Shown: one piece after another, positions 6,574-13,535 of the stretch
How positions within the stretch are numbered: position 1 is the stretch's first letter
How the letters are laid out: every line of letters begins with the position of its first letter
Assembly (NCBI GenBank): GCA_042090735.1
Contig: JBELIU010000058.1
Span: 1 to 13,959 of the forward strand
Source of the DNA: Novosphingopyxis sp042090735
Lineage (GTDB): Bacteria; Pseudomonadota; Alphaproteobacteria; Sphingomonadales; Sphingomonadaceae
Length of the DNA: 13,959 nucleotides
Direction: 5' to 3'
Notes under the pieces: generated by a model
Database searches by the model: none
The model's input: the letters and a program-made list of their open reading frames with translations, nothing else
What the model was told of the DNA's origin: nothing
Program-made: the position numbers and the translations under genes

Positions 6574-6699
6574 GATCGACCGCATAGCGCGATCGGGAAT
6601 ATCCCCTCGGCCATGCTGGCAAACTCAGCCGGTGAAACCAGCCCACTGGACCTGAGCAAGGCGGAAAGCTCCAGACCCGAGTGGTCAATGGTTGGGTAG
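6574..6699 (+). pseudogene. IS3-family transposase (OrfB) C-terminal remnant
   Basis: The frame in phase with 6574 reads DRPHSAIGNIPSAMLANSA and continues in frame to a TAG at 6697-6699. The RPHSAIGN motif followed by a hydrophobic helix is the hallmark of the end of the DDE integrase core of IS3-family OrfB. Everything before it (the DDE catalytic residues, OrfA) is missing, since the sequence upstream at 6547-6573 no longer resembles a transposase. It is a short dead fragment, roughly 40 codons. No matching terminal inverted repeat or target duplication could be defined by eye. It is not obviously related to the OrfA-like small gene at 256-411, although both resemble IS3 parts. Confidence 0.65.
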
Positions 6700-6812
6700 C
6701 AGTGCAACTGCTTGAATGCCGAGGGCATAAGCTCTGCTTAAGATCATGCGCCTTTTGAGGCTTTATGAAGGATCGAACCGAGTAAGATTATCGCGCCGCC
6801 AACGTCGGACCG

Positions 6813-6944
6813 ATGGTGGCGCTGGTGCGCACGGCGCTCGCCAAACCACTTAGCTATGTAGTGCTCGCGATCGTCATCGCGGCTGCGGGGCTGCTGTCGG
6901 TCGCACGCACGCCCGTCGATATTTTTCCCCGTATCGGCGTGCCG
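6813..6944 (+). pseudogene. RND efflux permease, N-terminal fragment
   Basis: Codons 1-44 from ATG 6813 read as the start of an HAE1/CzcA-like RND transporter: a first membrane helix (LSYVVLAIVIAAAGLLSV), then RTPVDIFPRIGVP, where the family normally continues into its periplasmic domain. Here the match stops abruptly after IGVP at 6944, and the frame runs on into an unrelated L,D-transpeptidase segment. A full protein would have about 1000 residues, so this is a truncated head. No ribosome binding site precedes the ATG, and an in-frame stop lies at 6783-6785. Confidence 0.75.
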
Positions 6945-7170
6945 ATGAGCATCTACGACGAAGCGCCCATGCCGTGGACACTACGCCTGACCTGGGACGG
7001 CATCGCCATTCACAGAGGATCGGAAATGGAGAATGGCAATGTCAGCCACGGCTGTGTGGTGGCGCCAGATCCGTTCATGGGACAGGCTTTTTGCTATTAC
7101 CGCCAAGGGCGACAAGGTCATCATCACCGATGGTATATTTATAGGCCTTGGCGATTCGACTAGGCAGTGA
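6945..7170 (+). pseudogene. L,D-transpeptidase (YkuD/ErfK) C-terminal fragment, frameshifted
   Basis: In the same frame as the RND fragment, the sequence reads MSIYDEAPMPWTLRLTWDGI, then AIHRG and NVSHGCVVAPDPFM. The first His and the SHGC cysteine loop are the catalytic signature of YkuD L,D-transpeptidases, which cross-link peptidoglycan. Near 7080 the coding frame moves by +1: from 7081 the second frame reads DRLFAITAKGDKVIITDG and ends at TGA 7168-7170, as expected for the end of this domain. The first ~half of the protein is missing and the rest is broken, so it is a pseudogene. The undisturbed first frame would give a 116-codon chimera ending at 7163. The 3' end overlaps the convergent sensor-kinase gene by 11 bp. 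Confidence 0.75.
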
Positions 7171-8497
7171 CTGGTCTTTCTAGCCTAAACGAGGGCTCCA
7201 CATTAACACGGAAGCCGCCTTCAGTCTGCTCGAAAGAAAGTATCATGCGCGGCTTGAGCGCCGCGGCCGCGATGGCCAGTCCCAGCCCGCTGCCCGGCAG
7301 ATTGGTTGCCGAACCACGCGAAAAGGGCTCCAGCATCGCCGCAGCGTCTTCAGGCGATATGCCGCCACCCTCATCTGTGACCGCGAAGCCCTCTCGCTCG
7401 GCGTCGATCGTAACCATACCGGGCTTCGGTCCATGCAATGCTGCATTTTCAACAAGATTACGCAATGCGATGATCAGGGCTTCTTGCGGTATGGGCACTT
7501 GCTGCGCTCGTGCCGCATCGGTGATGACCAGCCTTACGTCGCGCCGCTCCAATAGGTGTGCCAGTTCCTCCTGCACGATTTCGGCGGCGGGGCCGACGAC
7601 GGCGGTTTCGCCGAGGGACGAGCTCTTCGCATCATGTCTCGACCATTCGAGAAGCTGACGGACAAGTCGCGCAGTTCGGTCGACAGATTGCCGGATGCGT
7701 TCGAGTGCGCGCTCACGGGTTTCGTCCTCTCTCGCGCGCAGCGCAATGTCTGCATGGGTCCGCAGACCCGCCAGCGGCGTCAGCATCTCGTGCGCCGCAC
7801 TCGCCATAAACCGCTTCTCGCCGCTCCGCAGCTGCTCGATTCGCGAGAACAGCTGGTCAATTTCCTGCGTCAGTGCCGCCAATTCGCGCGGCACTGGATT
7901 AACTTCGAGCGGACTCTGGTCGTCGGGTTCGCGAGCCGCGATCGCCTCAGCGATCCGCCGCACCGGGCCAAGTCCACGTCCAACGCCGATCCAAAGAAGG
8001 AAAGCCAGCGCAATAAGGCCGACCATCGCGGGAACTAACAGACCTTGCACTAAGCCGGTGATGAGTTGCCGCCGCACGGCCAACGTATCGCCGACCATGA
8101 TCGTAACTCCCGTATCGGGCGCGACATGAGTGTAGACACGCCAGGCGACGCCTTCGACCACCGGCTCGCTGAATCCGCGCTTGCCCGCCGATAGGGCTTG
8201 CGTCGGCGCTCCTTCGGAAATGCCGAGTAGATTGCCGGACACAGACCAGATCTGGCATGATAGCTGCCGCTCGTAGGATGGCAGCGGGATTGGTGCGGGA
8301 CGCACGGTATTGGTCGACGAGGCGCCGTCCGCATAACCAAGCGAAGCGACCATCACTGCCGCCTCACGAAGTCTTGCATCGAGCACTCGCTCGACATTGT
8401 CTCGCGCGCTCAGGGCGGTCCAAGCCGCCGCCAGTGACCACACCAGAGCAGTCGCTGCAACGATCAGCAGGAAAAGGCGGAGGCGTAGCGACGTCAT
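7160..8497 (-). CDS. Sensor histidine kinase, QseC/TctE-like
   Basis: This is a 445-residue inner-membrane kinase. Membrane helix 1 is at about residues 6-29, a periplasmic sensing domain spans about 30-148, and helix 2 is at about 149-171, followed by HAMP-like sequence. The phosphoacceptor is H236 in AAHEMLTPLAGL; the usual HELRTPL has its Leu-Arg replaced by Met-Leu. The N box is NLVENAALHG (N351), the G1 box DEGGG (375-379), the F box EPFSRG and the G2 box GSGLGLAIA (402-410). The signal is unknown; two features of the sensor part are a single cysteine (C81) and no recognised ligand fold. The start overlaps the response-regulator stop by 4 bp (ATGA), so the pair is co-translated. Divergence from the thiol-redox operon suggests that operon is its target (inference). 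Confidence 0.92.
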   Translation of the reverse strand: MTSLRLRLFLLIVAATALVWSLAAAWTALSARDNVERVLDARLREAAVMVASLGYADGASSTNTVRPAPIPLPSYERQLSCQIWSVSGNLLGISEGAPTQALSAGKRGFSEPVVEGVAWRVYTHVAPDTGVTIMVGDTLAVRRQLITGLVQGLLVPAMVGLIALAFLLWIGVGRGLGPVRRIAEAIAAREPDDQSPLEVNPVPRELAALTQEIDQLFSRIEQLRSGEKRFMASAAHEMLTPLAGLRTHADIALRAREDETRERALERIRQSVDRTARLVRQLLEWSRHDAKSSSLGETAVVGPAAEIVQEELAHLLERRDVRLVITDAARAQQVPIPQEALIIALRNLVENAALHGPKPGMVTIDAEREGFAVTDEGGGISPEDAAAMLEPFSRGSATNLPGSGLGLAIAAAALKPRMILSFEQTEGGFRVNVEPSFRLERPVTA

Positions 8498-9162
8498 CCG
8501 CCTTGCTCCGAACTGATCCGATAACCGAGCCCTCGCACCGTTTCGATCACGTCAGGGCCGAGTTTTGCTCGCAGTTTGTGGATATGCACTTCGACTGCGT
8601 TCGAGCCGACCTCTTCATTCCAACCGTAGATCGCCTCTTCGATCTGCGCGCGCGAGACGATATGGTCAGGATACCGAGTGAGCGCTTCCAACACTGAGTA
8701 TTCACGCCGGGAGAGATATACTGTTTCGCCCTTGGCGCAGACACGGCGTGTAGCCGGATCGATCTCCAGCGTCCCGAGGCGTATCGTCGGATCCGCACGT
8801 CCACGGTCACGGCGTGTCAAAGCCCGCAGCCTCGCGGCGAGTTCGCCAAGATCGAACGGCTTGCCGAGATAATCGTCTGCGCCGAGGTCCAAGCCCTCTA
8901 TCCGGTCTTCGGTCATATTACGCGCGGTCAACAACAGAACCGGTGTCGAGCGGCTCGCGAGGCGCCATTCGCGCAGCAATTCAAGGCCGGAGCCATCGGG
9001 CAAGCCGATATCGAGCACGATGACGTCATGCGCGAAGCTCGCCACCGCTTCGCGCGCATCGGCACAATTCGCTACCGCATCGACCGTATGGCCTTCCAGT
9101 GCGAGCCCTTCGAAGAGCCCGTCACGCAGCACATCGTCGTCCTCAATGACCAGAATACGCAT
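8494..9162 (-). CDS. OmpR-family response regulator, QseB/PmrA-like
   Basis: This is a 222-residue regulator. The receiver domain (1-115) has acidic pair D8/D9, phosphoacceptor D51 in VLDIGLPDGSG, T79 and K101 in the KPF motif. The winged-helix DNA-binding domain (about 125-218) contains LSRREYSVLEAL and the recognition helix region NAVEVHIHKLRAKLG, ending in VRGLGYRI. Length and motifs fit QseB, PmrA and TctD. It is first in a two-gene operon with the kinase. The divergent spacer contains CTTA half-sites spaced 11 bp, the spacing recognised by PmrA/QseB proteins, so autoregulation and control of the divergent operon are likely. Confidence 0.93.
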   Translation of the reverse strand: MRILVIEDDDVLRDGLFEGLALEGHTVDAVANCADAREAVASFAHDVIVLDIGLPDGSGLELLREWRLASRSTPVLLLTARNMTEDRIEGLDLGADDYLGKPFDLGELAARLRALTRRDRGRADPTIRLGTLEIDPATRRVCAKGETVYLSRREYSVLEALTRYPDHIVSRAQIEEAIYGWNEEVGSNAVEVHIHKLRAKLGPDVIETVRGLGYRISSEQGG

Positions 9163-9185
9163 ATCGCAACCTTCTCGGCCTTTGA

Positions 9186-9215
9186 GCTTAGCGCAGGCTT
9201 AAGGTGCCCGTAAGC
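9186..9215. promoter_or_regulatory. Putative PmrA/QseB-type operator in the divergent spacer
   Basis: CTTAGC (9187-9192) and CTTAAG (9198-9203) are direct repeats separated by 5 bp, giving the 11-bp period of PmrA/QseB boxes (CTTAAT-N5-CTTAAT). A third, inverted copy (TAAGC, 9211-9215) pairs with the second as GCTTA-N9-TAAGC. All lie in the 96-bp spacer between the response-regulator start and the secreted DsrE-family gene. Binding is inferred from spacing, similarity and position. I could not define convincing -35/-10 hexamers. Confidence 0.5.
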
Positions 9216-9258
9216 TTGGTTTTCTAGCGACCTCGGGATTCTTGGAGGCCCTTTTCGA

Positions 9259-9768
9259 ATGCTTCGTCACTACCTGTTAGGACTCACAGCCACTATTCTG
9301 ATGTATTCCACGGCACATGCGCAGGAGCGTGCCGTAGCTGTGCCATCCTTTGGCAATATTGCGCCGATCGATGGCTCCGCGGAGCAGCCCGATCCTGATC
9401 TGCGTTACAGGGTCGTCTTCAGCATCACGGAAGCAGCCCCCCCGGGCGAGGTCAATCGCTCGCTCGAAAAGGTAGCGCGCTATCTGAACCTGCTTGCATC
9501 AGGTGGCGTCCTTCCAGAGGCGGCCAACATCGTTGCGGTGGTTCACGGACCTGCGACGCCAATCGTTGCGAATATCTCCAATAACCCCAATCTCTCGCTG
9601 ATTGCCGCGCTACAAGACGCCGGCGTAACGATAGCGATTTGCAGTCAGGCAATGCACCGTGCGCAGTTGAACGCCGACGATCTCGCGCCAAACGTGCGGA
9701 TAGATGCCTCGGCGCTCACGACGCTTACGAATTTGCAACTGCGCGGTTGGGCAGTCGTTTACGACTAG
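9259..9768 (+). CDS. Secreted DsrE-family protein
   Basis: This 169-residue protein has an N-terminal signal peptide (hydrophobic 5-17, then STAHA with likely cleavage before QE at about 21/22), so it is periplasmic. The rest forms a DsrE/DsrF/YchN-like fold: strand YRVVFSITEA, a helix at about 66-82, strand NIVAVVHGPATP, helix LSLIAALQDAG, and strand VTIAICSQAM with C128 at the position where sulfur-carrier DsrE proteins have their acceptor cysteine. DsrE proteins bind or relay sulfane sulfur. C128 is the only cysteine in the mature protein. GGAGG lies about 12 bp before the ATG. It is the first gene of the divergent operon, ahead of three disulfide-exchange proteins, which suggests a periplasmic persulfide or thiol partner (inference). 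Confidence 0.82.
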   Translation: MLRHYLLGLTATILMYSTAHAQERAVAVPSFGNIAPIDGSAEQPDPDLRYRVVFSITEAAPPGEVNRSLEKVARYLNLLASGGVLPEAANIVAVVHGPATPIVANISNNPNLSLIAALQDAGVTIAICSQAMHRAQLNADDLAPNVRIDASALTTLTNLQLRGWAVVYD

Positions 9769-9825
9769 CCCGCTCCACTTTGGACGTAAGCGCCATTTAA
9801 GATTGGTCCGCGATTTGCCCTGCTC

Positions 9826-10626
9826 ATGGACGGCGTAGTCAATCTCGGCCCTTTGGCTCTGGCCACCGATCGCCTGCTCGCGGTTGCCCTGCTGATCGGG
9901 TTTATGTTCGCGATGGATCGCATTCTTCCGCGCGAAGGTGCGAGCGCGGTTCCGGCCACTGGGCTTGCGATCGTTGGAGGGCTTATTGCAGCGCGGATTG
10001 CCTACGTAGCCCAGCATGGCGATGCGTTCGCGCATGACTGGTGGTCGTCCCTAGCCTTCTGGCAGGGCGGCTTCTCCGCTTGGGCAGGACTGATCGTGGC
10101 GGCAGCAATACTCGCTTGGCGGATGAGACCGGTCGCGGCGATGGGCAAGGGACTGGCGACGGTCGCAGTGTTCGGCGCAGTGTGGTTCGCAGCCTCAGCG
10201 TTGCTGCGCCCCGATCCGCGACCATTGCCGGACTTGCCGCAACTGGAGCGCCTTGGCGGATCGCCCGTGACACCGGAAGATCTGACAGGACAACCTTTCG
10301 TCGTGAACCTTTGGGCGACCTGGTGCCCGCCTTGCCGCCGCGAGCTGCCAATGCTGGCTGATATGGCCGCAACCTCGGACATCCCGATCCTCCTCGTCAA
10401 TCAGGGCGAGGAGCCACGCGCCATTCAAGATTATCTGCTCGCGAACCGGGTTTCCCCCGCCGCGGTCGTGCTCGACCGGTCCTCTGCGATGATGCGTGCA
10501 TTGGAGAATACCGCGCTGCCGGCAACACTCTTTGTCGATGAGTCCGGCCAAGTGGTCGCGACGCATGTCGGCGAGATTTCGCGTGCGGCGATGACCGCTC
10601 AGATGGATGAACTACGAGGAGAATGA
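9826..10626 (+). CDS. Lgt-like membrane domain fused to TlpA-type thioredoxin (ScsD-like)
   Basis: This 266-residue protein combines about four membrane helices (residues about 10-30, 43-62, 83-99 and 108-127) with a periplasmic thioredoxin domain (about 140-264). The thioredoxin part has the active site WCPPC (C167, C170) after NLWAT, and cis-Pro P232 in ALPATLFVD. The membrane part resembles Lgt (prolipoprotein diacylglyceryl transferase), as in ARIAYVAQHGD and FWQGGFSAWAGL, but lacks the Arg-rich catalytic signature, so lipid transfer is unlikely and it probably acts as an anchor. The thioredoxin would be a reductant of periplasmic disulfides, equivalent to ScsD or DsbE. No strong ribosome binding site precedes the ATG, but no better start was found. 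The next ORF overlaps or lies 2 bp after its stop, depending on its start codon. Confidence 0.85.
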   Translation: MDGVVNLGPLALATDRLLAVALLIGFMFAMDRILPREGASAVPATGLAIVGGLIAARIAYVAQHGDAFAHDWWSSLAFWQGGFSAWAGLIVAAAILAWRMRPVAAMGKGLATVAVFGAVWFAASALLRPDPRPLPDLPQLERLGGSPVTPEDLTGQPFVVNLWATWCPPCRRELPMLADMAATSDIPILLVNQGEEPRAIQDYLLANRVSPAAVVLDRSSAMMRALENTALPATLFVDESGQVVATHVGEISRAAMTAQMDELRGE

Positions 10627-10628
10627 TA

Positions 10629-11327
10629 ATGGCTCGATGGCCCCTGATAACTGCGATTTCGGCGCTGATGCTGGGCGGTGCCGCGATCGTCTATGCCCAG
10701 ACTACCGCCGGCGATGGATCGTCCTCCGGCGCGCCCCACGGACAGCAAGAGCGCGATCTTGCCGCCAGCGAGGAAGCAATGGCTGCGCGCGCTGCCATCG
10801 CCGACGATCCAATCGCGCCCAAACTCGAACCGGCGGATTACGATGTGACGGTGGTGTTCTACACCGATTACCAATGTCCCTTCTGTCGAAAGGTGCATCC
10901 GGAGCTAAACCGATTGGCTGAAGAAGATGGACGCGTGCGCGTCGTCTATCGGGATTTGCCGCTATTCGGTGCAGCGTCGGAGGAGTCGGCACGTGCGGCA
11001 ATCGCATCGCAATGGCAGGGCAAGCATGCTGAGTTCAACGATGCATTGATGCAGACACAGGGCAAGCTTGACTCCGACAAGATTCGCGCCGCCGCCGATC
11101 GCGCCGGCGTCGACTGGACGCAGCTACAGCGCGATCTGGAAGCACGCCGATCCGAAATAGATGAACTGATCGGACGCACGAAAATGCAGGCGGCACAGAT
11201 GGGTCTGCAGGGCACGCCAGCACTCCTGATTGGGCCATATATGGTTCCAGGCGCGATCAACTTCGAGGGTCTAACCGAGGCTGTAGCGCTGGCTCGGGAG
11301 TTCAATGCCGAGACCAAGGGTGGCTAA
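10629..11327 (+). CDS. DsbA-family periplasmic thiol-disulfide protein (ScsC-like)
   Basis: This 232-residue protein has a signal peptide ending VYAQ (likely cleavage at about 23/24). The thioredoxin fold holds the motif CPFC (C83-C86) in DYQCPFCRKVHPEL, a helical insertion with KHAEFNDALM, and the cis-Pro P197 in GTPALLIG. The disordered, Ser/Gly-rich and Glu/Ala-rich part at about 25-65 could aid oligomerisation, as in ScsC proteins. An ATG at 10623 would overlap the upstream stop, but it sits too close to GAGGAG; the ATG at 10629 has the right spacing, so it is preferred. The neighbouring DsbD-family membrane protein is the expected electron donor, which would keep this protein reduced and make it an isomerase or metal-stress reductase rather than an oxidase (inference from ScsB/ScsC systems). 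Confidence 0.88.
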   Translation: MARWPLITAISALMLGGAAIVYAQTTAGDGSSSGAPHGQQERDLAASEEAMAARAAIADDPIAPKLEPADYDVTVVFYTDYQCPFCRKVHPELNRLAEEDGRVRVVYRDLPLFGAASEESARAAIASQWQGKHAEFNDALMQTQGKLDSDKIRAAADRAGVDWTQLQRDLEARRSEIDELIGRTKMQAAQMGLQGTPALLIGPYMVPGAINFEGLTEAVALAREFNAETKGG

Positions 11328-11330
11328 CCG

Positions 11331-13535
11331 ATGACTATCGCGCCCCGTCTCCTCGCTTTCCTCGCCTCGCTTTTGATCGGGCTCGCAGCGTTCCTACCGC
11401 TTTCCGTAGCGGCGCAAAATGCACGCCATGTCGAAGCCTCGATGGCGTTCGAGACGCTCAAGCCAGCGGCGGGTGATGAGGTTACGGTCGCAATCCGAAT
11501 GGTGCCCGAGACAGGCTGGCACGGCTACTGGTCTAATCCGGGTGAGGCCGGCCTACCGGTGGAAGCACGTTGGCAAGCGCCTACCGGGGTCACCTTTACT
11601 CCGCTGCGCCATCCGGCACCGCATCTGCTCGACGTTCAGGGGATCGCCAGTTACGTCCACGAAGGGCCGTTTACACTGCTTGCGACAATGCGCATGCCTG
11701 AAGGCCTGGCTCGTGGCGCGAAGCTGCCGGTGCGCGTTGCGCTGAATTGGCTTGTGTGTTCCGATACGCTGTGCGTGCCCGAAAGCGCGAACTTGGCCGC
11801 CGATCTGACCGTAGGCAATGGAGCGCCCGATACTGCCGGAGCCAAAATAGTGGCGGCGGCCGAACGCGCGATGCCAAGACCGCTGCGAGGCACGCGTTAC
11901 TGGCGCGACGGGTCGGACTGGGTTTTCTCACTTCCGGTCGCGCAAGAGCCGTCCGCGCATCTCTTCCCGATCGATGACGGCTGGTTCGATGCGGCGTCAG
12001 CCCAGCGATCGAGCACCGAAGACGGCCGCGGACTTATTCGCATAAAAGCCAAAGGTGACGCGCCGAGCGGCAGTTTCCGCGGCGTTCTTGCGAACAGTAG
12101 TGGCTCCCGTTCTTTCACCGCTGATCGTGCAACTCCGCCATCCGATGCCGCGGCAGCGTTTGCGCCCGCTTCTGCGATGACTTCACAGATCGGCGTTGAA
12201 GCGAGCACCGACACGGCAGTCGCTACCGGGATATCCTTTGAGAGCGCACAGATAGACACCCAGCAAGTCTCCGTCGAGCCACCCAAGCCATCTGCGGGCG
12301 TATCTGGCGACGTTATCCGGATCGCGCTGTTGGGCGCGCTGGCCGGCGGATTGCTACTGAATCTGATGCCATGCGTGTTCCCTATCCTCAGCCTTAAGGC
12401 GCTATCGCTCGCTAAGAGTGGGGCAAGCAGGCGCGCCGCGCGGATCGAGGGGCTGGGTTACGCTGGTGGCGCGATCTTCACCGCGCTGCTCCTCGGCGGC
12501 CTGCTCATTGGCCTTCGCGCAATCGGGATGGAGATTGGCTGGTCGTTCCAGCTCCAGTCTCCTGGCGTGATCCTCGTGTTGCTCGTGCTCACTGGCACCA
12601 TCGCGCTCAACCTCGCAGGGCTGTTCGAATTGCCCTTGCCGGCCTTCGCTGCGCGCGGTGGGCACAGTGGGGGATGGATTGGCGGCTTCTCGACCGGTGC
12701 GCTGGCCGCGGTCATCGCCATGCCATGCAGCGGACCATTCATGGCCGGGGCGCTCGGTGCGGCGCTGGTGCTGCCCGCGCCGATCGCGCTGGGCGTGTTT
12801 GCGATGCTGGGCCTCGGCATGGCGCTACCCTTCCTCGCCATCGCGTTCATCCCCGCGATTCAGCGACGCCTGCCCAAACCGGGCCAATGGATGGACACGC
12901 TGCGCAAGGTTCTGTCGATTCCGATGTTTGCGACTGCGCTAGCACTCGCTTGGTTGCTCGGTCGGCAGACCGGGGTGGACGGAATGGCGCTGGGCCTAGT
13001 CGTTGCGGCGTTGTTCGCCGTATCTCTGTGGTGGTTCGGCCTGCGCCAGCGCAGCGGGGTCGTCGGATGGCCGACACTCGTCCCGGCCGCGCTCGCGCTG
13101 GTCGCCTTGATTGCGGTCGGAATCCCGGAGGCTCCGTCCGCAACCGCGACGGATGACATCAAGCGCCATGCGGGGCACGAGCCGTTCAGCGAGGCGCGTT
13201 TGGCTCAGCTGCGCGCAGCAGGCACGCCGGTGTTCGTTGACTTCACCGCCGACTGGTGCCTGATCTGCAAGGTCAATGAGAGCGTTGCGATCCACACCGA
13301 TGCGACGCGCGAGGCGTTTGCAGAGGCTGGCATTGTGACACTGACTGGCGATTGGACCCGTCAAGATCCGGCTATCACGCGTTTCCTCGCCCAGCATGAC
13401 CGGAATTCAATTCCATTCTACATATTTTACGCGCCAGGCGCAGAGCCGGAAATTCTCCCGCAAGTGCTCTCCGCGACTATACTCGCCGAGAAGGCAAGAG
13501 CTTTACCGACGCCTTTAGCGCGGACCGATCAATGA
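11331..13535 (+). CDS. DsbD-family thiol-disulfide electron transporter, ScsB type
   Basis: This 734-residue membrane protein moves electrons from cytoplasmic thioredoxin to the periplasm. A signal peptide (about 1-28) precedes an immunoglobulin-like N-terminal part of about 300 residues with the redox pair C143/C148 in WLVCSDTLCVP. The membrane core (about 330-600) carries the two essential cysteines C347 (NLMPCVFP) and C466 (AMPCSGPF). The C-terminal thioredoxin domain has C643-L-I-C646 in DFTADWCLICKVNE. The long N-terminal part and the CSDTLCVP loop match the ScsB (suppressor of copper sensitivity) branch of DsbD rather than classical DsbD. It ends the four-gene operon, 3 bp after the preceding stop. 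The natural partners are the CPFC and WCPPC proteins encoded upstream. The scs name is not assigned because orthology cannot be proved here. Confidence 0.9.
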   Translation: MTIAPRLLAFLASLLIGLAAFLPLSVAAQNARHVEASMAFETLKPAAGDEVTVAIRMVPETGWHGYWSNPGEAGLPVEARWQAPTGVTFTPLRHPAPHLLDVQGIASYVHEGPFTLLATMRMPEGLARGAKLPVRVALNWLVCSDTLCVPESANLAADLTVGNGAPDTAGAKIVAAAERAMPRPLRGTRYWRDGSDWVFSLPVAQEPSAHLFPIDDGWFDAASAQRSSTEDGRGLIRIKAKGDAPSGSFRGVLANSSGSRSFTADRATPPSDAAAAFAPASAMTSQIGVEASTDTAVATGISFESAQIDTQQVSVEPPKPSAGVSGDVIRIALLGALAGGLLLNLMPCVFPILSLKALSLAKSGASRRAARIEGLGYAGGAIFTALLLGGLLIGLRAIGMEIGWSFQLQSPGVILVLLVLTGTIALNLAGLFELPLPAFAARGGHSGGWIGGFSTGALAAVIAMPCSGPFMAGALGAALVLPAPIALGVFAMLGLGMALPFLAIAFIPAIQRRLPKPGQWMDTLRKVLSIPMFATALALAWLLGRQTGVDGMALGLVVAALFAVSLWWFGLRQRSGVVGWPTLVPAALALVALIAVGIPEAPSATATDDIKRHAGHEPFSEARLAQLRAAGTPVFVDFTADWCLICKVNESVAIHTDATREAFAEAGIVTLTGDWTRQDPAITRFLAQHDRNSIPFYIFYAPGAEPEILPQVLSATILAEKARALPTPLARTDQ

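Noticed and set aside
6381..6728. 115-codon frame on the - strand across the end of the second methyltransferase and the IS3 remnant.
   Set aside because: Its second half is antisense to a confident gene, and its first half is antisense to the transposase remnant, which explains the open frame.
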